This document shows positions 1-11,609 of a stretch of 64,000 nt of DNA, one piece after another. The translations under genes and the position numbers were made by a program. Every line of letters starts with the position of its first letter. Position 1 is the first letter of the stretch. This stretch comes from Clavaria fumosa. Lineage: Eukaryota > Basidiomycota > Agaricomycetes > Agaricales > Clavariaceae. The DNA is taken from contig OX637796.1 in NCBI GenBank assembly GCA_951802425.1, positions 2,790,001 to 2,854,000 of the forward strand. The letters are read 5' to 3'. The notes under the pieces are model-generated. The model saw only the letters and a program-made list of their open reading frames with translations. It was not told the origin of the DNA and did no database searches.

Positions 1-27
1 TGTTAATTTGTCAGATGTATAACGCAC

Positions 28-907
28 CTGAGGGATCCGACTGAGATAAGTACGCAAGCAGAAGTCGCGTAGTTGACCACAAAGTAGACGACATCCCGGA
101 CTGGCATGAAGTCCTGTTCCTATGTTTAAGGTAGATATAATTCGTTTCTTAGAGTCCGGAAGACACAAACTTACCCATATCGTGACAGCATAGAAGTAAT
201 GAAGTTTCTTCCACATTATTATTAAGTGGAACAAGCATGTGAGATCCACGTAAAATAAAAATCGAAGGAAATATCCGTGATTGTAATGGCCGACGCAATT
301 GTTCACCCAGGGACAGTGGTGATCTTGTAGGCGATGAGATCTCGCGGGGGACCAAGTGTCAAGTGGATGCTCACCCATCTTAAGAACGCACCTATGCAAA
401 ATCACCCATTCAGCTCCTGCATCAGAATTATGGACGCTTGTTACGCGCACCTTTTGCACCACTTGCAGTGATGAGTCCTCGGGGGCTTGTATGTGTTGCA
501 AGTCCGGCAGAATCGTGGAAGACCCGTCGTCTTCTTCACCTCGTAAGCCGTTTGGGGCCCTGTGTCCGGTTTCTAGGAGAAGAGTGGCATTATTGTCTTG
601 TGTACCAGATATGTCTTTCAAATAGCTGACCCATGAGGCGGGGACCTGCCCCGGATCTGTGAATACGCAGAGAAAATAATTCCACAACAGCAAAGCGAGG
701 AGTCCGCTTGCATGACCTGTCAACAGACTGAAGGCGTCGTAAACGGGCCAACGACGCTTACTTGAAAGGTACCAGGAGGGCTAGGAGCTCGAATGACCAC
801 TCGCCACCGTACCAAGGCCAGACGACGAATATTTGAGTTGAGTATCCGATGAAGAAAATGAGAGCTAAGGTCACGACGACCGGAAAGTTTCTTAACAATG
901 GGGGCAT
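28..907 (-). CDS. PFA4: DHHC palmitoyltransferase, Pfa4-like (partial, 3' end outside window)
   Basis: Integral-membrane protein S-acyltransferase that transfers palmitate to cysteines of client proteins at the ER/Golgi. Six exons are visible (minus strand): 762-907, 631-706, 451-572, 375-391, 175-323, 28-119; phases close and the next intron leaves the window. The start is ATG at 907 ([12 protein letters not shown]), followed at once by a transmembrane segment. The cysteine-rich domain reads [16 protein letters not shown], then KRCVLKM, then the catalytic [19 protein letters not shown], then further membrane segments. The stretch CVLKM comes from a 17-nt microexon (375-391). The family is certain from the DHHC-CRD. 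Assignment to Pfa4 rather than another DHHC member rests on the WPWY motif between the first membrane helices and on the conserved RFLFYVD after DHHC. It is divergent from the gene at 1077, sharing about 170 bp. Confidence 0.88.
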
Positions 908-1076
908 TGCGGTAGTCGGATGAGTGAATCAAATGGTAGAAGAGAAGTGGTGAACATAGACCTCGTCCTACCGCTTTTTCAGTGCTGCGCTTCCAAACCT
1001 GTTTCACTCCGCCATCCGGTCGCTGAGCACTGAGGCCTGGTAAAACTCGACACATCGCCACGCAACCACGGGCAGA

Positions 1077-2571
1077 ATGGTGCGACCCTCGCCGCCCTCA
1101 TCTTCTGCAGTCAAAACCGTTTCGTTGTTTCTCCGGCGTGCCCTCTCGTCATCCGTTAGGCTTCAGGATGCACCAACTCTCTTGCCTCAAACTGCGCTCA
1201 AACCTCGTGACGTACCTCTAGCCAATAACTTGGGCGATATTTTCATTCGTGAGTTCACTCGCCAATGACCCATGATATCGTCTGAGCGAACGAGTATGTG
1301 CAGCTGGACGCTCTCCGAGAGTCGAGACAGACTCCACACTCGTTCTACCTGACAAGGATCTCACTTGGGCAGAGTGGACGCAACGACAAAAGTCGTTACC
1401 TAGTACCTCAAAATTTACCGGCCACGGTGTTTCCATGTTTCAGACACAGCCTGTTGTAGAGCGACGTCCCGGAGCTCATCGCGACACGCGTGCGCCTGCT
1501 GATGACGAATGGCATCACCGTCAGGATCAGGCAGAAACTCCACTCGCCAGCTCGCCCTCGACGCATGGCCGATTACGATATGACACGCATATTGTGAAAC
1601 AGCACTCACAGCCTGGGACACCGAAGCAGCTAGGAATCGCGAGGAAAGTGAGTGATCTTCGACGTCGCGACGAGGCGCAGCGATTTGTAAATGGACACGA
1701 ACCGGATTACACTACGCGCGGAGGTCGGAAAGAGACCCAAACTTGGGCGCAAGCCCAGACCCAGACACACGTTGTCTACTCAACCACTGCAGAACCACCC
1801 TCACAGCGTCCTACGCATCGAGAGCCCCAAAGCCAAAACCATGCTCTACCAATTCAGCCATACGTCGTCTACCCCCAACCACCCCCACAACTTCGCATAG
1901 ATCAGGAAAGTCAGCAATTTATGCCCCATGCCGACGGAGCAGCTTCAGGGCATGTGGACGCCGTACATAATGACATCTCCTATCAAACAGTGCCCGCTCC
2001 CGTGGAACTCGATCAAATCGGCGGGGACGAGGACTACATTCCTGAAAGCCTATCCTTCAATGTCCCTCCACATTTCAGCGATTTGGATGCTTTGTTCAAT
2101 TTGAAATCCGTTCCCGTTTCTCCAACCCCTACGAATATACAAGCTTGCGTAGTTTCAACAAACCCAACGGATCCAGCATCTTTCGCAGAAAATGCACAAG
2201 CTGTTACGATGACCCGGGCAACCCCTGCAAACACGACAGAATTGCAACCTGCCAGCTCCCCTACAGCTGAAGGCACATCCACTGTACTCGCCGAGTCAGA
2301 CGAAAAGGAGTCGATCTCTCGTCCCTCATCCGCGTCGCCCACGTCGGCGGCACTGAGGAAGTTTATCATTACCGAGTACGGTGGAGACTACTCTAACTTC
2401 CTTCCCAAGACTGTCCGTGCTTCTGGGCACGACGCTACTGCCGCAAGTCCGCTGGAATATGCTGCGCATATCCTGGCTCTCCGACGCGATGTAACACTTA
2501 GACAGCGGTCGGTCGCGCTGGACATGATTCGCAAGGCAATGGTAGTAAGACCGATCATCCGCAAGCAGTAA
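1077..2571 (+). CDS. unrecognised protein with mitochondrial-like N-terminus
   Basis: Two exons, 1077-1248 and 1304-2571, give 479 residues. The donor GTGAGT at 1249 and the acceptor TGCAG at 1303 join phase 1 to the long open frame, which is open from about 1276 with no ATG before 1435. I therefore prefer the ATG at 1077 to the internal one at 1435. The N-terminus (residues 1-32) is rich in Ser, Arg and Leu with no acidic residue (FLRRALSSSVRLQ), as in a mitochondrial presequence. The centre is Gln/Pro/Thr-rich and probably disordered. The last 70 residues look folded (ILALRRDVTLRQRS) and are basic. I recognise no domain. A mitochondrial role is inference from the presequence only. Confidence 0.6.
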
Positions 2572-2689
2572 AGCGATTGTAATCGCCATAGAATAGAAAA
2601 GGGATCGTCGCTGGTGACATTACGTAGATACGTTTCCTAACACTCGGCGAGCACAGAAGGACATAAGATACAGTTGAATTTAGATTAAA

Positions 2690-3948
2690 TTAATCCAACA
2701 ACTCAGCTCTCTCAAATAGTGATGCCTTGACAGCGTCCTCCTCGCCGTTGTCCTCTTCGGCATCGCGATTCATAATCCATGAAGGAAGACTGTAGTCCAT
2801 AACCTCCTCCAATTCCGCAGGCACCTTAGTTCCAAATGCGATCACGTTCCTCTGCGTCTTTCTAGTTTGAGGTGATCCCGCGTTACGCAAGGCAGAGTGA
2901 AGCAGCACACAGCCTGTCCTCCCATCGGGGTCCACAGTAGGCTTTGCCGGCGATGGCGGTATGATGTAGCCATCCATTAAATGAGGGTCAAACATAGCCG
3001 AGCGCCTTTTACGCTTGCCGGGCCAACCGGGTATGCCTTGGCCGTTTTTCGCCGCCTCCTGCGATACCGCACGCGCTAATCGTGGTCTACGCGTCATTGT
3101 GGGTGAGGCCGCGGCAAGGGATGCGGTACGCCCGTTTAGGATTCTCTTCTTGTATGTAGCCTTGGTCAGGGAAGTTCGTCGGGCGGGGAAGCGGATGTTG
3201 AGCTTGAGTTTTCGCGGCACCTTTTTCTTTGGAGGTTCCACATCTGTATCTTCCTCCACCTCGTTCTCTGCCTGCTCCTCCTCGTCCACTTCGAACTCTC
3301 CATCTCCGTCGTCTGCTAGTTCGCTCGAGCGCGTGGGAGCGGCGCTCGGCCCTTCACGCTCGTTCCCTGCTTTCCGGTCGTGTGGTAACAGGGTCCTGTA
3401 CCGATGCTCGAGTTCAAGAGCGACCTCTAACATCTCTTGTTTCCGCCTCTCTCCCTCGTTGTTGTGGGACTCGGACGTCGAGGCGTCCGCGGCTGTCTCA
3501 TCCGATTCAGGAGCCGAAGAGAAGTTGGAGGATGGAATCGCGAGGAAAGCGGCCACGTCCATGGCGCGCAATTGCTCGATACGTTGCTTTAGCTTATAAT
3601 GTTCATGCTTCAGTTTTTCCCTTTCGCGGACTCGTAAGCGCTTCTCGAACGTTTCATATTTGCGATGCCGCTTTTCGTACACCGCATCAGAGGTGTCGTC
3701 TGCCTCTTGCTTTTACGGTCAAATGAGCACGACTTATCGGTGCGTACAGATGAGTGGAGATAAATACGAACGTCCTCCGGCTCTCTTGGCCTGAATCTTC
3801 CGCCCACAGTGGCATCTTCCGAACGCAGCACGAAATCCGGAGTCTCAATTTGCAACTGTTCCTTGTACGCTTTGAGTACCTCCGGGCGATCAAAGTAGCG
3901 CATATTGGCCTTCGCGTTGACGCGTAACGCCGCAGGGGACTCGCTCAT
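2690..3948 (-). CDS. unassigned basic coiled-coil protein, possibly chromatin-associated
   Basis: Two exons, 3748-3948 and 2690-3703, give about 404 residues. The intron (GTACGC...AAGAG, 44 nt) restores the frame into the conserved-looking block YEKRHRKYETFEKR, which continues as a strongly basic helix with heptad-like spacing (KLKQRIEQLRAMD). The N-terminus (YFDRPEVLKAYKEQL) and the block DFVLRSEDATVGGRFRPREP also look structured. The middle is acidic and low-complexity (EVDEEEQAENEVEEDTD), followed by PPKKKVPRKLKLN. A short C-terminal motif reads FGTKVP...YSLPSWIM. Basic/acidic tracts with a terminal LPxW-type motif are seen in chromatin-complex subunits, but I cannot name the family. The start at 3948 (MSESPAAL) is the first ATG in frame. 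Confidence 0.62.
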
Positions 3949-4741
3949 GGACGCGACGAGGGCGGAGTTGGTGGTGAGCAAGAAGGGGGTGGAGGCAGGT
4001 ATGAGAGGTTGATTCTCGGCTTTTGGGAATGGAGAAAAAGAAACCCGTTATTTCCAGCGCATCAATGCGAAGTAAGGCAAGAAACATATTCACAAAAAAA
4101 GAACTGAGGAGAGACGGTGCGTACATTTCCTTTTGCAGGTGTCTAGTATCATGACGTCCGTGTCGCATGTCCCTATTCCTGGGCCGCCGCGACGTAGCCT
4201 AGAGGGAAGGACGCGCTTCTGCTGACCAGCAGGGGTTGACGAGCGGGTCACGCGCAGGGTCGGTGGCATTTTTTATGATATCTCGAGAGCGGTGTCGAAC
4301 GGATGGGTGGCCAGAAGCGTCGACCGCGCTGGGCTCCTTATGATCCTCTGAGGGGTAAGAGGGAGAGAACGGGCAAGGGCCACTGGCATGCCGCAGACGC
4401 GGAGATGGCGGGTTCCAATAAGTAATATTTGGACCAACGTTTGGCTTCGCCAGGTCACGTGATCAAATCCATCTTTTGCCATCAAAGCTCACGTGATTAC
4501 CCCTTATTGGTGCCTTTTTTTGGGGATGAGACGAGTCCAACGCCTCAAGGCGCCTCAACTCCTACCAAGCTCATATCTATACCTATTAGCGAGTGCTATC
4601 GAGCACTTCGCACAATATACTACGGGTACGGTGTGCTGTAGCTCGATTAGTGTTTTGCTGATGGAACCCCCTGTTTGTGGCGCAAGCACAGATATACATC
4701 TCTTGGCAGAACGAGTCTACAGGGCTGCTACTCTTTTTATC
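3949..4741. other. divergent intergenic region (793 bp)
   Basis: No gene I can support. It separates the divergent genes at 3948 (minus) and 4742 (plus). The recognisable content is two CACGTG boxes at 4456 and 4490, listed separately. Confidence 0.6.
4456..4495. promoter_or_regulatory. pair of CACGTG (E-box) sites upstream of the permease gene
   Basis: GTCACGTGAT (core 4456-4461) and CTCACGTGAT (core 4490-4495) lie 34 bp apart, about 250-290 bp upstream of the ATG at 4742. CACGTGA is the classical core bound by fungal bHLH factors of the Cbf1/Pho4/Tye7 type. That a factor binds here is inference. Confidence 0.5.
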
Positions 4742-6961
4742 ATGAACAACAAAATGGACATTAGCGACGAAGCCTTCGGTGCCGTCAATGACGCCTCTAA
4801 ACAGGGCGAGCCAAGACAGTCAGCCTCTAGCCCACAATATAGGCTGTACAAACGGCGGTTCTTTGGGTTGTTCGGACTTGTGAGTGCTGGTAGCTGTCCA
4901 GAAGCCTGAGCGACTGATAGGGCGGTCTTCTAGTCCATGCTCAATATCATAACAGCCATGTCGTGGGCTTGGTTCGGTCCAATATCGACTCGCAGTGAGG
5001 CATTGATCCATTTCTCCGGATTGTCCTTGCCCTCAATCACCTTCTGACAGCGGTTCAAGAATTTGGTATAACATTGAATCAAGTCAACTGGTTGGGCAAT
5101 ATAGTTGGTCTGTTCATGGCATCTGCATATATGGATCGTTATTTCACTGACAGATGATTATCTTGATCCAGGTTGCCTGTACCTACCAACGACGCTCTTA
5201 ATTCCGTATTTTTACAACCGTTTTGGTATTCGCCGATGTGTGCGCATCATTTTGGTTTTCTCATTGGCGTATTTGTTTTTACTAATTTCGTTGTGCCATA
5301 TCATTCAGTGCGACGTCGGCGCAGTGCTGCTCATTCTCGCCTCTTGGGTTCGGTTTTCTGGCACTGCACAAGGTCTTGGACCTCGTGCGTCATATGCGCT
5401 ACTCATATTCGGACAGGTTTGTGACGTCCCACTCCTCCCATTTCATTCATACGAGGCTTTATTTATTATTGACCTTGGCTATGTAGGCTTTCTCTGCTAT
5501 CGCTCAACCTATCTTTCAAGTTCTCGGGCCTGCCTATTCAGAAACTTGGTTTGATCTCCGGGGACGCACGACGGCCACCATGGTTATTGCCATTTGTATG
5601 CTTTTCTGATTTTCCACGGATTCTTGTGCTGATTGTTGGAAACTGCGCTCCGTCAGCTAATCCAGTGGGAGGAGCAATTGGTCTGCTGATCTCGCCCTTC
5701 TTTAACACCGCTCGACAATCGGTAAACACACGTCTTGTGTCCAGTACCGGGGCTAAGCTGATGGCGCTCGCACGATTTGCACAGATCAAAATACTCGCCA
5801 TCATTAGCACAGCAGCCGCACCATTTGTATTTCTCATCGGAACGGCACCACCAACTCCGCCAAGTATGTCATTCCGAGTCCGGCATACCACCCGACACTC
5901 ACCCTATTTAGCGTTTGCTGCTTCCAAGAAGCCAGCCCCCTTCACCTCTCTTTTTCGTGCGATGGCCGGCGTTGAGCCCCCGAATTCTAACACATACATG
6001 ACCAAAAGGGAAAGATTCGATTTTGCAATTGTTTTTATTAATTTTGCGGTGATAGGAGGAGCGTAAGTTGTCTTCTGCTTTGTATATTGCAATGGAGTCA
6101 GTGAATAGATCGATACAGGACGAACACGTTTGGAATCCTTACGTCCCAGATTTTTGTATATACTTCGCCCTAATTTCTCAACGTGCATCTGACACATGTT
6201 TGCGGTAGACTCCATATGGATATAGTGAGGAGGTCGCAGGTCTTTTGGGAGCGACGGTCCTCTTTGCGGGCGTCCTGACAGCGATCATCATGGCGCCACT
6301 TTTCGACCGCATTTTCACGCATCATTTGGCGATAACGAGCAAGGTCTTGGTGCCTTGTATCGGTATTGGGTGGTTTGGGTTCATCTGGGCTGGTAAGTCC
6401 CAACAGAATCTACAGATCAATTAGGTTGACCGTTACTTCCGCAGTAAAGCCGCACAATTCTGCTGTGTTATTCGTCCTGATGGCCGTCATCGGAGCATGC
6501 TCGCTCACCATGTTGCCAATCGCCCTCGAGCTGGCATGCGAATTAACACGGAATGCCGACGGTAGCTCAGCTGTTCTGTGGTTCATGTTCGTGACGCTAT
6601 CCTTGGATCGTTCGTCCTGGTACTAACTCACTTCGTTGACAGTGCAAGTTTGATGGGCATCCTGTTCGTGCTTGGTATGCGATATCGCTCATTATCCCTG
6701 TTAAGCCTCTCATGCTTGTCTGCAGTTGAAGGTGCACTGCGAGCGGGCCCGCAGGCGAAGCCGCCCCTCAACATGTTCCGAGCAATCATATTTAACGGCG
6801 TATTCGTGCTGGTGCCAACATTGCTTATATTCTTCCTCAAGGGGAAGCAAGCGCGCAGAGCTATGGATGAGCAGAAATTATTAAAGGGGACTGAGTTAAG
6901 ATGCATCGAGAGAACATCTAAGGAAGGGGATTCCATTGAGATCTTGGCTGCCCACGCATAG
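4742..6961 (+). CDS. MFS permease, FLVCR/MFSD7-like
   Basis: Thirteen exons: 4742-4879, 4934-4994, 5051-5107, 5172-5416, 5487-5595, 5657-5721, 5785-5863, 5912-6062, 6119-6155, 6209-6392, 6445-6586, 6643-6674, 6726-6961. They give 511 residues, the normal length for a 12-helix major-facilitator permease. The N-terminus (YRLYKRRFFGLFGL, then AMSWAWFGPIS) and the block NQVNWLGNIVGCLYLPTTLL followed by RFGIRRC match the heme/choline-type FLVCR group (KOG2563), where Q-x-[ND]-W-L sits in helix 2. Exon 9 is only 37 nt and codes TNTFGILTSQIF. The tail after the last helix is short and basic (KGKQARRAMDE), probably cytosolic. Substrate cannot be told from sequence; animal homologues move heme, choline or ethanolamine. 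An ATG 12 nt downstream (MDISDE) is an alternative start. Confidence 0.85.
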
Positions 6962-7086
6962 ATTTGCCTACGCTCGGTTATCATAATCTCACGCATCATC
7001 TAGAGATATCGACATGCATTATTCGGCATTGGTGTATTTCGCATGACGAGGGAAGATGAGTCGTTACATCCGCTAAAGCGCAGACT

Positions 7087-8979
7087 TCAATGCCCTGGTG
7101 GTATCTGCCAGTCATTTGGCCACGGCCCGCCGGGCGCAGAGCGCGGGTCTGTCTGCTGCGCGTACCGGTCGTACGGGCTCACATGAGGCTGCTGCTGCAA
7201 GAGATTGAGGTGGAACCCGAACGCGGATGCGAATCGAGGATTGATGTGCGGCTGAACATATTGTTGCTCATGGCTTAGAGGGTAATGTGGAAATCCATGT
7301 TGATACTGTTGCTGGTGCGGGAATGGTGACCAAGTCGTCGGAGACATTGGACTCGTGAATGCAGTCGGGCTGCGAGCGGCAAAGGTTGTCGGTACCGATT
7401 CACTTGCTTGAGCCACGTCAGGCGGTGGAGGCATCCGAGGGTCGTACGGCAACGGGTGCGGCGAGCGGTTGGAGTCGAAAGGACGTTGCACCTGGTCTGT
7501 TCTGTACTCTAGTCTTTCCCTACCACTGTTGCCTCTGCCTCTGCTCCTGCCTCTGCGCCGGACGCCCAACCCATGTCCACCACGTCCGGGGGATTCGTAT
7601 CTCGGCCTTTGGAAGTGTGGCTGACGTCCCAAGGATGCGCCGCGTTCTTGGTGATGATCGCTGCGAGTGGGCGGAGGCGAGGTCGTATCAAGCAGCGGTG
7701 CGGTTCCAGCATTCACGTTGTAAGCGTCGGCATATGGGTCATCGTAGGGAATTGGGAGCGGCCGCGAGGAACCAGAGCCATAGTCGTACGCGCCGTGCTC
7801 TGCGAACGGGTTGGTGTCAATGATGTAAGTTTCTACCAAGTCCTGATCCCTCATTTGCGAAGGTGTCGGTGTCGCATGCCTGGAAGAGAATGTGGAAGCG
7901 GTGCGAGAATCGGCCCGCCTAGTCCGCAGAGCCGACGTGAAGATCAAGGGGAGAAACGGCCATTTGGAAGGGGAGACGCACTTTCGCTTCCGACGACCCC
8001 GGAACGCCGACTCCTGCTCGTCGTCGGAGAACTCCATTTCGTCTTCGGCTGGCTCCTCATCATTAATGTTACTTGCGTCGCAGCCTTTGAAATGTTTGAT
8101 TTTATCCAGGAAGACAAAGTTACTGCGCTTTGGGATATGATAGACTTTCCTTGAAAGCTTAACTCTATCTGTGTCAAGGCGGAACTTATCGTTGAACTTG
8201 ACTTGGTACAATGGTTGAGACGTTGGACCAAATGTTTCATATATCTGCGAATATTGTGCATGAAGTGTAAGTTCATGGAGAGAAAACGGTTGTATACTCA
8301 CGTATCCAAGAACTGTCTTGTCTTCGAATACAAGCAATGTTTCCGAGTCGAGGGCTCTCCCAGAACCTGTTGCCGGATTTGCAGAGGGAATGCCTCTGAC
8401 AATGACAATTTGGTCTAAAACACTCATAACCTCCCCCGCTTCCTCAATTATCTCATCGGTATCCACGCTGGTAAAGTCAGGAGTTGGAATGTCCACGTCG
8501 GTGATTTCGTTTTTCGTTTTGAGTAATGTCCTGGCAATAAATGTCGGTGCTATGCCCTCTTCTTCCTCTTCTTCTTCCTCATCGAGTCTCTTGTGGATCG
8601 ATTCCAAGGGCTGTCCTTCTTCCGAACCAGAATCCGAAGTCGACTCCGACTCCGAGGACAGCACGCAGCTACTAGGGCGCGGTAGAAACAAGGCCGCTGT
8701 GAACAACTTGTAGACTCACAGTTCAGATTCGACCGTCTCCGTCTTTACCAATAAGTTCGTTTCGATTTCACGTATTTCTCCCTCGCTACCGTGACTCAGG
8801 CTTGCTTCACTGCTAGCGACGTCCGTATCCGAGTCGCTGTCATCATGGGACAAGTTTACGTCCGGCCGAGAGGGTGACAAATCTACGTCCAGTCGAGGGG
8901 GTGTTGGGGCCGTTGAGTGACAGACAATCTCCTGTATCAGCAAAAGGTCTTGGGGTACAGTCTGCGACCCTAGGAACAT
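7087..8979 (-). CDS. NAF1: H/ACA snoRNP assembly factor Naf1
   Basis: Naf1 shuttles with nascent H/ACA RNPs and is later exchanged for Gar1. Exons 8720-8979, 8302-8671 and 7087-8244 give 595 residues. The Gar1/Naf1-type beta-barrel reads ETLLVFEDKTVLGY, then across the second intron IYETFGPTSQPLYQVKFN, followed by YHIPKRSNFVFLDKIKHFKG, where the FGPxxxPxYxVxF pattern is diagnostic. An acidic, serine-rich N-terminal half precedes it. The C-terminus has an RG-rich stretch and a long Pro/Gln/His-rich tail, as in other Naf1 proteins. The start ATG at 8979 lies 106 bp from the ATG of the divergent EF-Ts gene, so the two likely share a promoter. I see no obvious intron in the long last exon, but one could be hidden in its low-complexity part. 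Confidence 0.88.
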
Positions 8980-9085
8980 GGCTAAATCGAAAAGAAAGTT
9001 GCTCTGCAGAAGTTGCAGATTGTGGCGGTGCCCCGATCGATCACCAACTTTTTTTGAGTTTTTCGTCCCGTCCCGAACCGTTGAC

Positions 9086-10123
9086 ATGAACAGACGACAC
9101 GCTCTCTCCCTCTTCACCAGACTCTACAGTACCTCTAACCCGCCTGGGAAGTCAACCGCAAAGCTTGTGGCAGAGTTGCGCAAACTTACAGATGTCCCCA
9201 TTAGCACGGCGCGCGACGCTCTCGTTGCATCACAAAACGATCCACTTGCTGCGCTAGAATGGCTGCGAAAAAACCTCCTCATTTCTGGCGCTAAGAAGGC
9301 GGCTAAATTACGGGATCGACACGCAGGTGAAGGCCTCATTGGCCTATCTGTTCTAGAGAGTGGCAGGGGGCGAGAGGATCGCGGTATCCGCGCGGCGATG
9401 GTGGAGGTCAATTGCGAGACCGACTTTGTCGCGCAAAACGCGCTCTTCGGGAGGCTCGTGTCAGACATTGCTCATACCGCCGCGTACATGTCAGAAGAAG
9501 ATTCTTCTTGGAACGCTGTCTTGGCACCCTATCCATTGGATGTTTTGAGAGAGGCGCCGTTGATACACGAGCATCCGAATCCTACATTCCCGCCTCGCAC
9601 AGTCGCAGATTCCATTCAAGAACTCATTGCCAAGGTCGGGGAGAATGTCACGTTACGGAGAGCAGTGGTAGCTGTCCAGAGCAGGCTCATACCCCCGTCG
9701 AAAAAACTCGCAATCCGCCTCTTTTCATATGCTCACGGCTCGCCCAACTCGACCCAACTCGGCCATAAGGCAATGTTGGGCATCCTTGGTCTCCGTTCTA
9801 TAGAAATGCCAGACCTGCTGCAGTCGGACAAATTCATGGAGGATTTGGGGAAGCTGGAACGTGCCCTTGGTCGTCAGATCATTGGCTATCAGGTTCAAAG
9901 CGTTCAGTCCTCCTCCGAGGAAATAAGCGGACTCTATGATACCCCATTCACGCTGTTCGGTGGATCTCAGGACCGAGTAGAAGATGTCTTGCGGCAATGG
10001 TCCAGGGCCAATTTGGTAACCGCAATGGATACAAACATCGCCGATTCTCCCGGTGTCCACGTCTTGGAATTCGCCCATTGGAATGTCGGAGAAGCCCTAA
10101 CTCTCGTGACTCAAAATTCTTAA
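9086..10123 (+). CDS. TSF1: mitochondrial translation elongation factor Ts
   Basis: EF-Ts is the guanine-nucleotide exchange factor that recharges EF-Tu in the mitochondrial matrix. The gene is intronless, 345 residues. The start at 9086 gives a presequence (MNRRHALSLFTRLYST). The N-terminal UBA-like domain with the EF-Ts signature follows: KLVAELRKLTDVPISTARDA and EWLRKNLLISGAKKAAKL, then GLIGLSVLESGR and VEVNCETDFVAQN, the signature before the core. Fungal and animal mitochondrial EF-Ts have the same order. It shares a short intergenic region with divergent NAF1. An in-frame open stretch extends upstream of 9086 but has no better start. Confidence 0.93.
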   Translation: MNRRHALSLFTRLYSTSNPPGKSTAKLVAELRKLTDVPISTARDALVASQNDPLAALEWLRKNLLISGAKKAAKLRDRHAGEGLIGLSVLESGRGREDRGIRAAMVEVNCETDFVAQNALFGRLVSDIAHTAAYMSEEDSSWNAVLAPYPLDVLREAPLIHEHPNPTFPPRTVADSIQELIAKVGENVTLRRAVVAVQSRLIPPSKKLAIRLFSYAHGSPNSTQLGHKAMLGILGLRSIEMPDLLQSDKFMEDLGKLERALGRQIIGYQVQSVQSSSEEISGLYDTPFTLFGGSQDRVEDVLRQWSRANLVTAMDTNIADSPGVHVLEFAHWNVGEALTLVTQNS

Positions 10124-10384
10124 TAGCATTGCGTTGTGCGTGTCTCTCTGTCTGCCCGGCTTGATGCTCATCTGATTGACACGGTGAACTCATTGTCATT
10201 CTCTACTCGGCAAATAGTATAGAAAACGAAATATATATCAGCAGCTCGTAAAGCGCGTGAACAGTTCGATACAGTTGCGCCAACTTGAGTCCGATGCAAG
10301 TGTGCCAGATGCAACTATGCCAACTTGAGTCGTGATGCGAAGACATACTACTGTAGTTGCCCCCAAATTGGGGTGTGAATATGG

Positions 10385-11609
10385 TCAATCGGCTTTCGCC
10401 GCCGGACGTCGTTGAATGTAGGGTAATCCGAGGATATATCCCAGCGCGAAGTAGCGATGGCCTTCAACCAAGCAGATATTGCTAGCTCCATCGTCGTCAG
10501 CGCTAGCATTGTAGACACTAGAGAATATCTTACATGCCTGTTGGAAAATATGGTGATTAATACGCTCCGGGGAAATAACTTGAGGACTTACAAGAAACAC
10601 CCATGACCAACAGGTAGCTTCCGATGCCCTAAACCTTCACGTCAACGTAATGTCGACCCCGTCATACATCAACACTAACCGTGAGTATATGCCACCAAGC
10701 ATGGCCTAGGAAGCGCGAATCAGGCAATCGTACCTAGAGAATTTTAATGGCGACTGCTTACCCTCGAGAAGAAAAGCCAGAGGCCAACCTATAGATGTCT
10801 TCCAACGGGTGATAGTGTCGCAACGGATGTTATCCAAATTCCAGATTGCAAATCCGGCCAAGAATAACCCAACACCTGACCAAAACGATAGGAGTATAGC
10901 GCGCCTCAATGCCTCGGGTATTTGTGTCTGCGTGCGGTAGAGAAATTCCGTGCGGAGGCCGGTGACAAAAATCATGAATCCAAATACAGTCTGGTGATAC
11001 ACTGGGTTCCTATATATCATGCTACTGATAGGAGTCAGGCCAGATGTTGCAGCCATACAGAGGCGCGTACTTACTAGCTCAAGGCAAACGTGATGTCCCA
11101 CAGGAGAACGCCAGCAATGAGGCCCAGCCGTCGAGGTGAATATGATGGTTGAGGGTTTGTATCCATGATGAGGAAGAAGCTGTAGCTTGCCAACAATATC
11201 ATAGGCAGCTCATCCGCGAGTTGCGCTTGGTAGGTCAACGTTGCATGGAAGGCAAAACTTCCAACCGCAGTCAAACCAATTAGCTGAGGAGGCCTGGTGA
11301 GACCAATCGTTACTTCACCCTGTCATGATAACATACCAAGAATCCGACGCAATGACGGAAAGGCAATGATTCGCGGCGAGTCAGATATGCAGCTGTGAAG
11401 GACACGGCCATAGTGATCAGGTTGGTAAGTGAGTTGGTTAACTCTGCGATGTAGTAAGAGAATTGGTAGTTGGACTTTGCACGCAAGCGCCTGAGTGAAG
11501 TGACATGTGCAGCAGAAAAAAAGCGTCTTACCTCGCACCAATCCAATGTCGAAGTAACTGGTCCCCAAAGACCATCGTATCCTGGACTAGAAGTCAGCCT
11601 GAACGCCAT
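10385..11609 (-). CDS. YPC1: alkaline ceramidase (Ypc1/Ydc1 family)
   Basis: Seven-helix ER enzyme that hydrolyses (phyto/dihydro)ceramide to sphingoid base and fatty acid. Exons: 11532-11609, 11337-11474, 11075-11283, 10762-11024, 10680-10705, 10592-10628, then a last block around 10385-10537. Family motifs are clear: GYDGLWGPVTSTLDWCE at the N-terminus, YYIAELTNSLTN, GSFAFHATLTYQAQLADELPM (first zinc His and the Asp) and HAWWHILT (the other two His, HxxxH). The last junction does not close: exon 10592-10628 ends in phase 1 at a strong GTAAGT donor, whereas the C-terminal block ending GYILGLPYIQRR needs phase 0. Either a weak donor at the preceding GTCATG is used or there is a frameshift. 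Two exons are very short (26 and 37 nt). Confidence 0.85.

Noticed and set aside
720..1061. 113-codon minus-strand frame as a separate gene
   Set aside because: It starts at GTG and is an out-of-frame shadow of PFA4 exon 1, which reads a transmembrane helix in the other frame.
1435..2571. Internal ATG at 1435 as the start of the second gene
   Set aside because: The frame is open well upstream, and a normal 55-nt intron joins it to an exon with a mitochondrial-like presequence.
7359..8154. Plus-strand open frames of 154 and 193 codons
   Set aside because: Antisense to the last exon of NAF1; no start context or domain.
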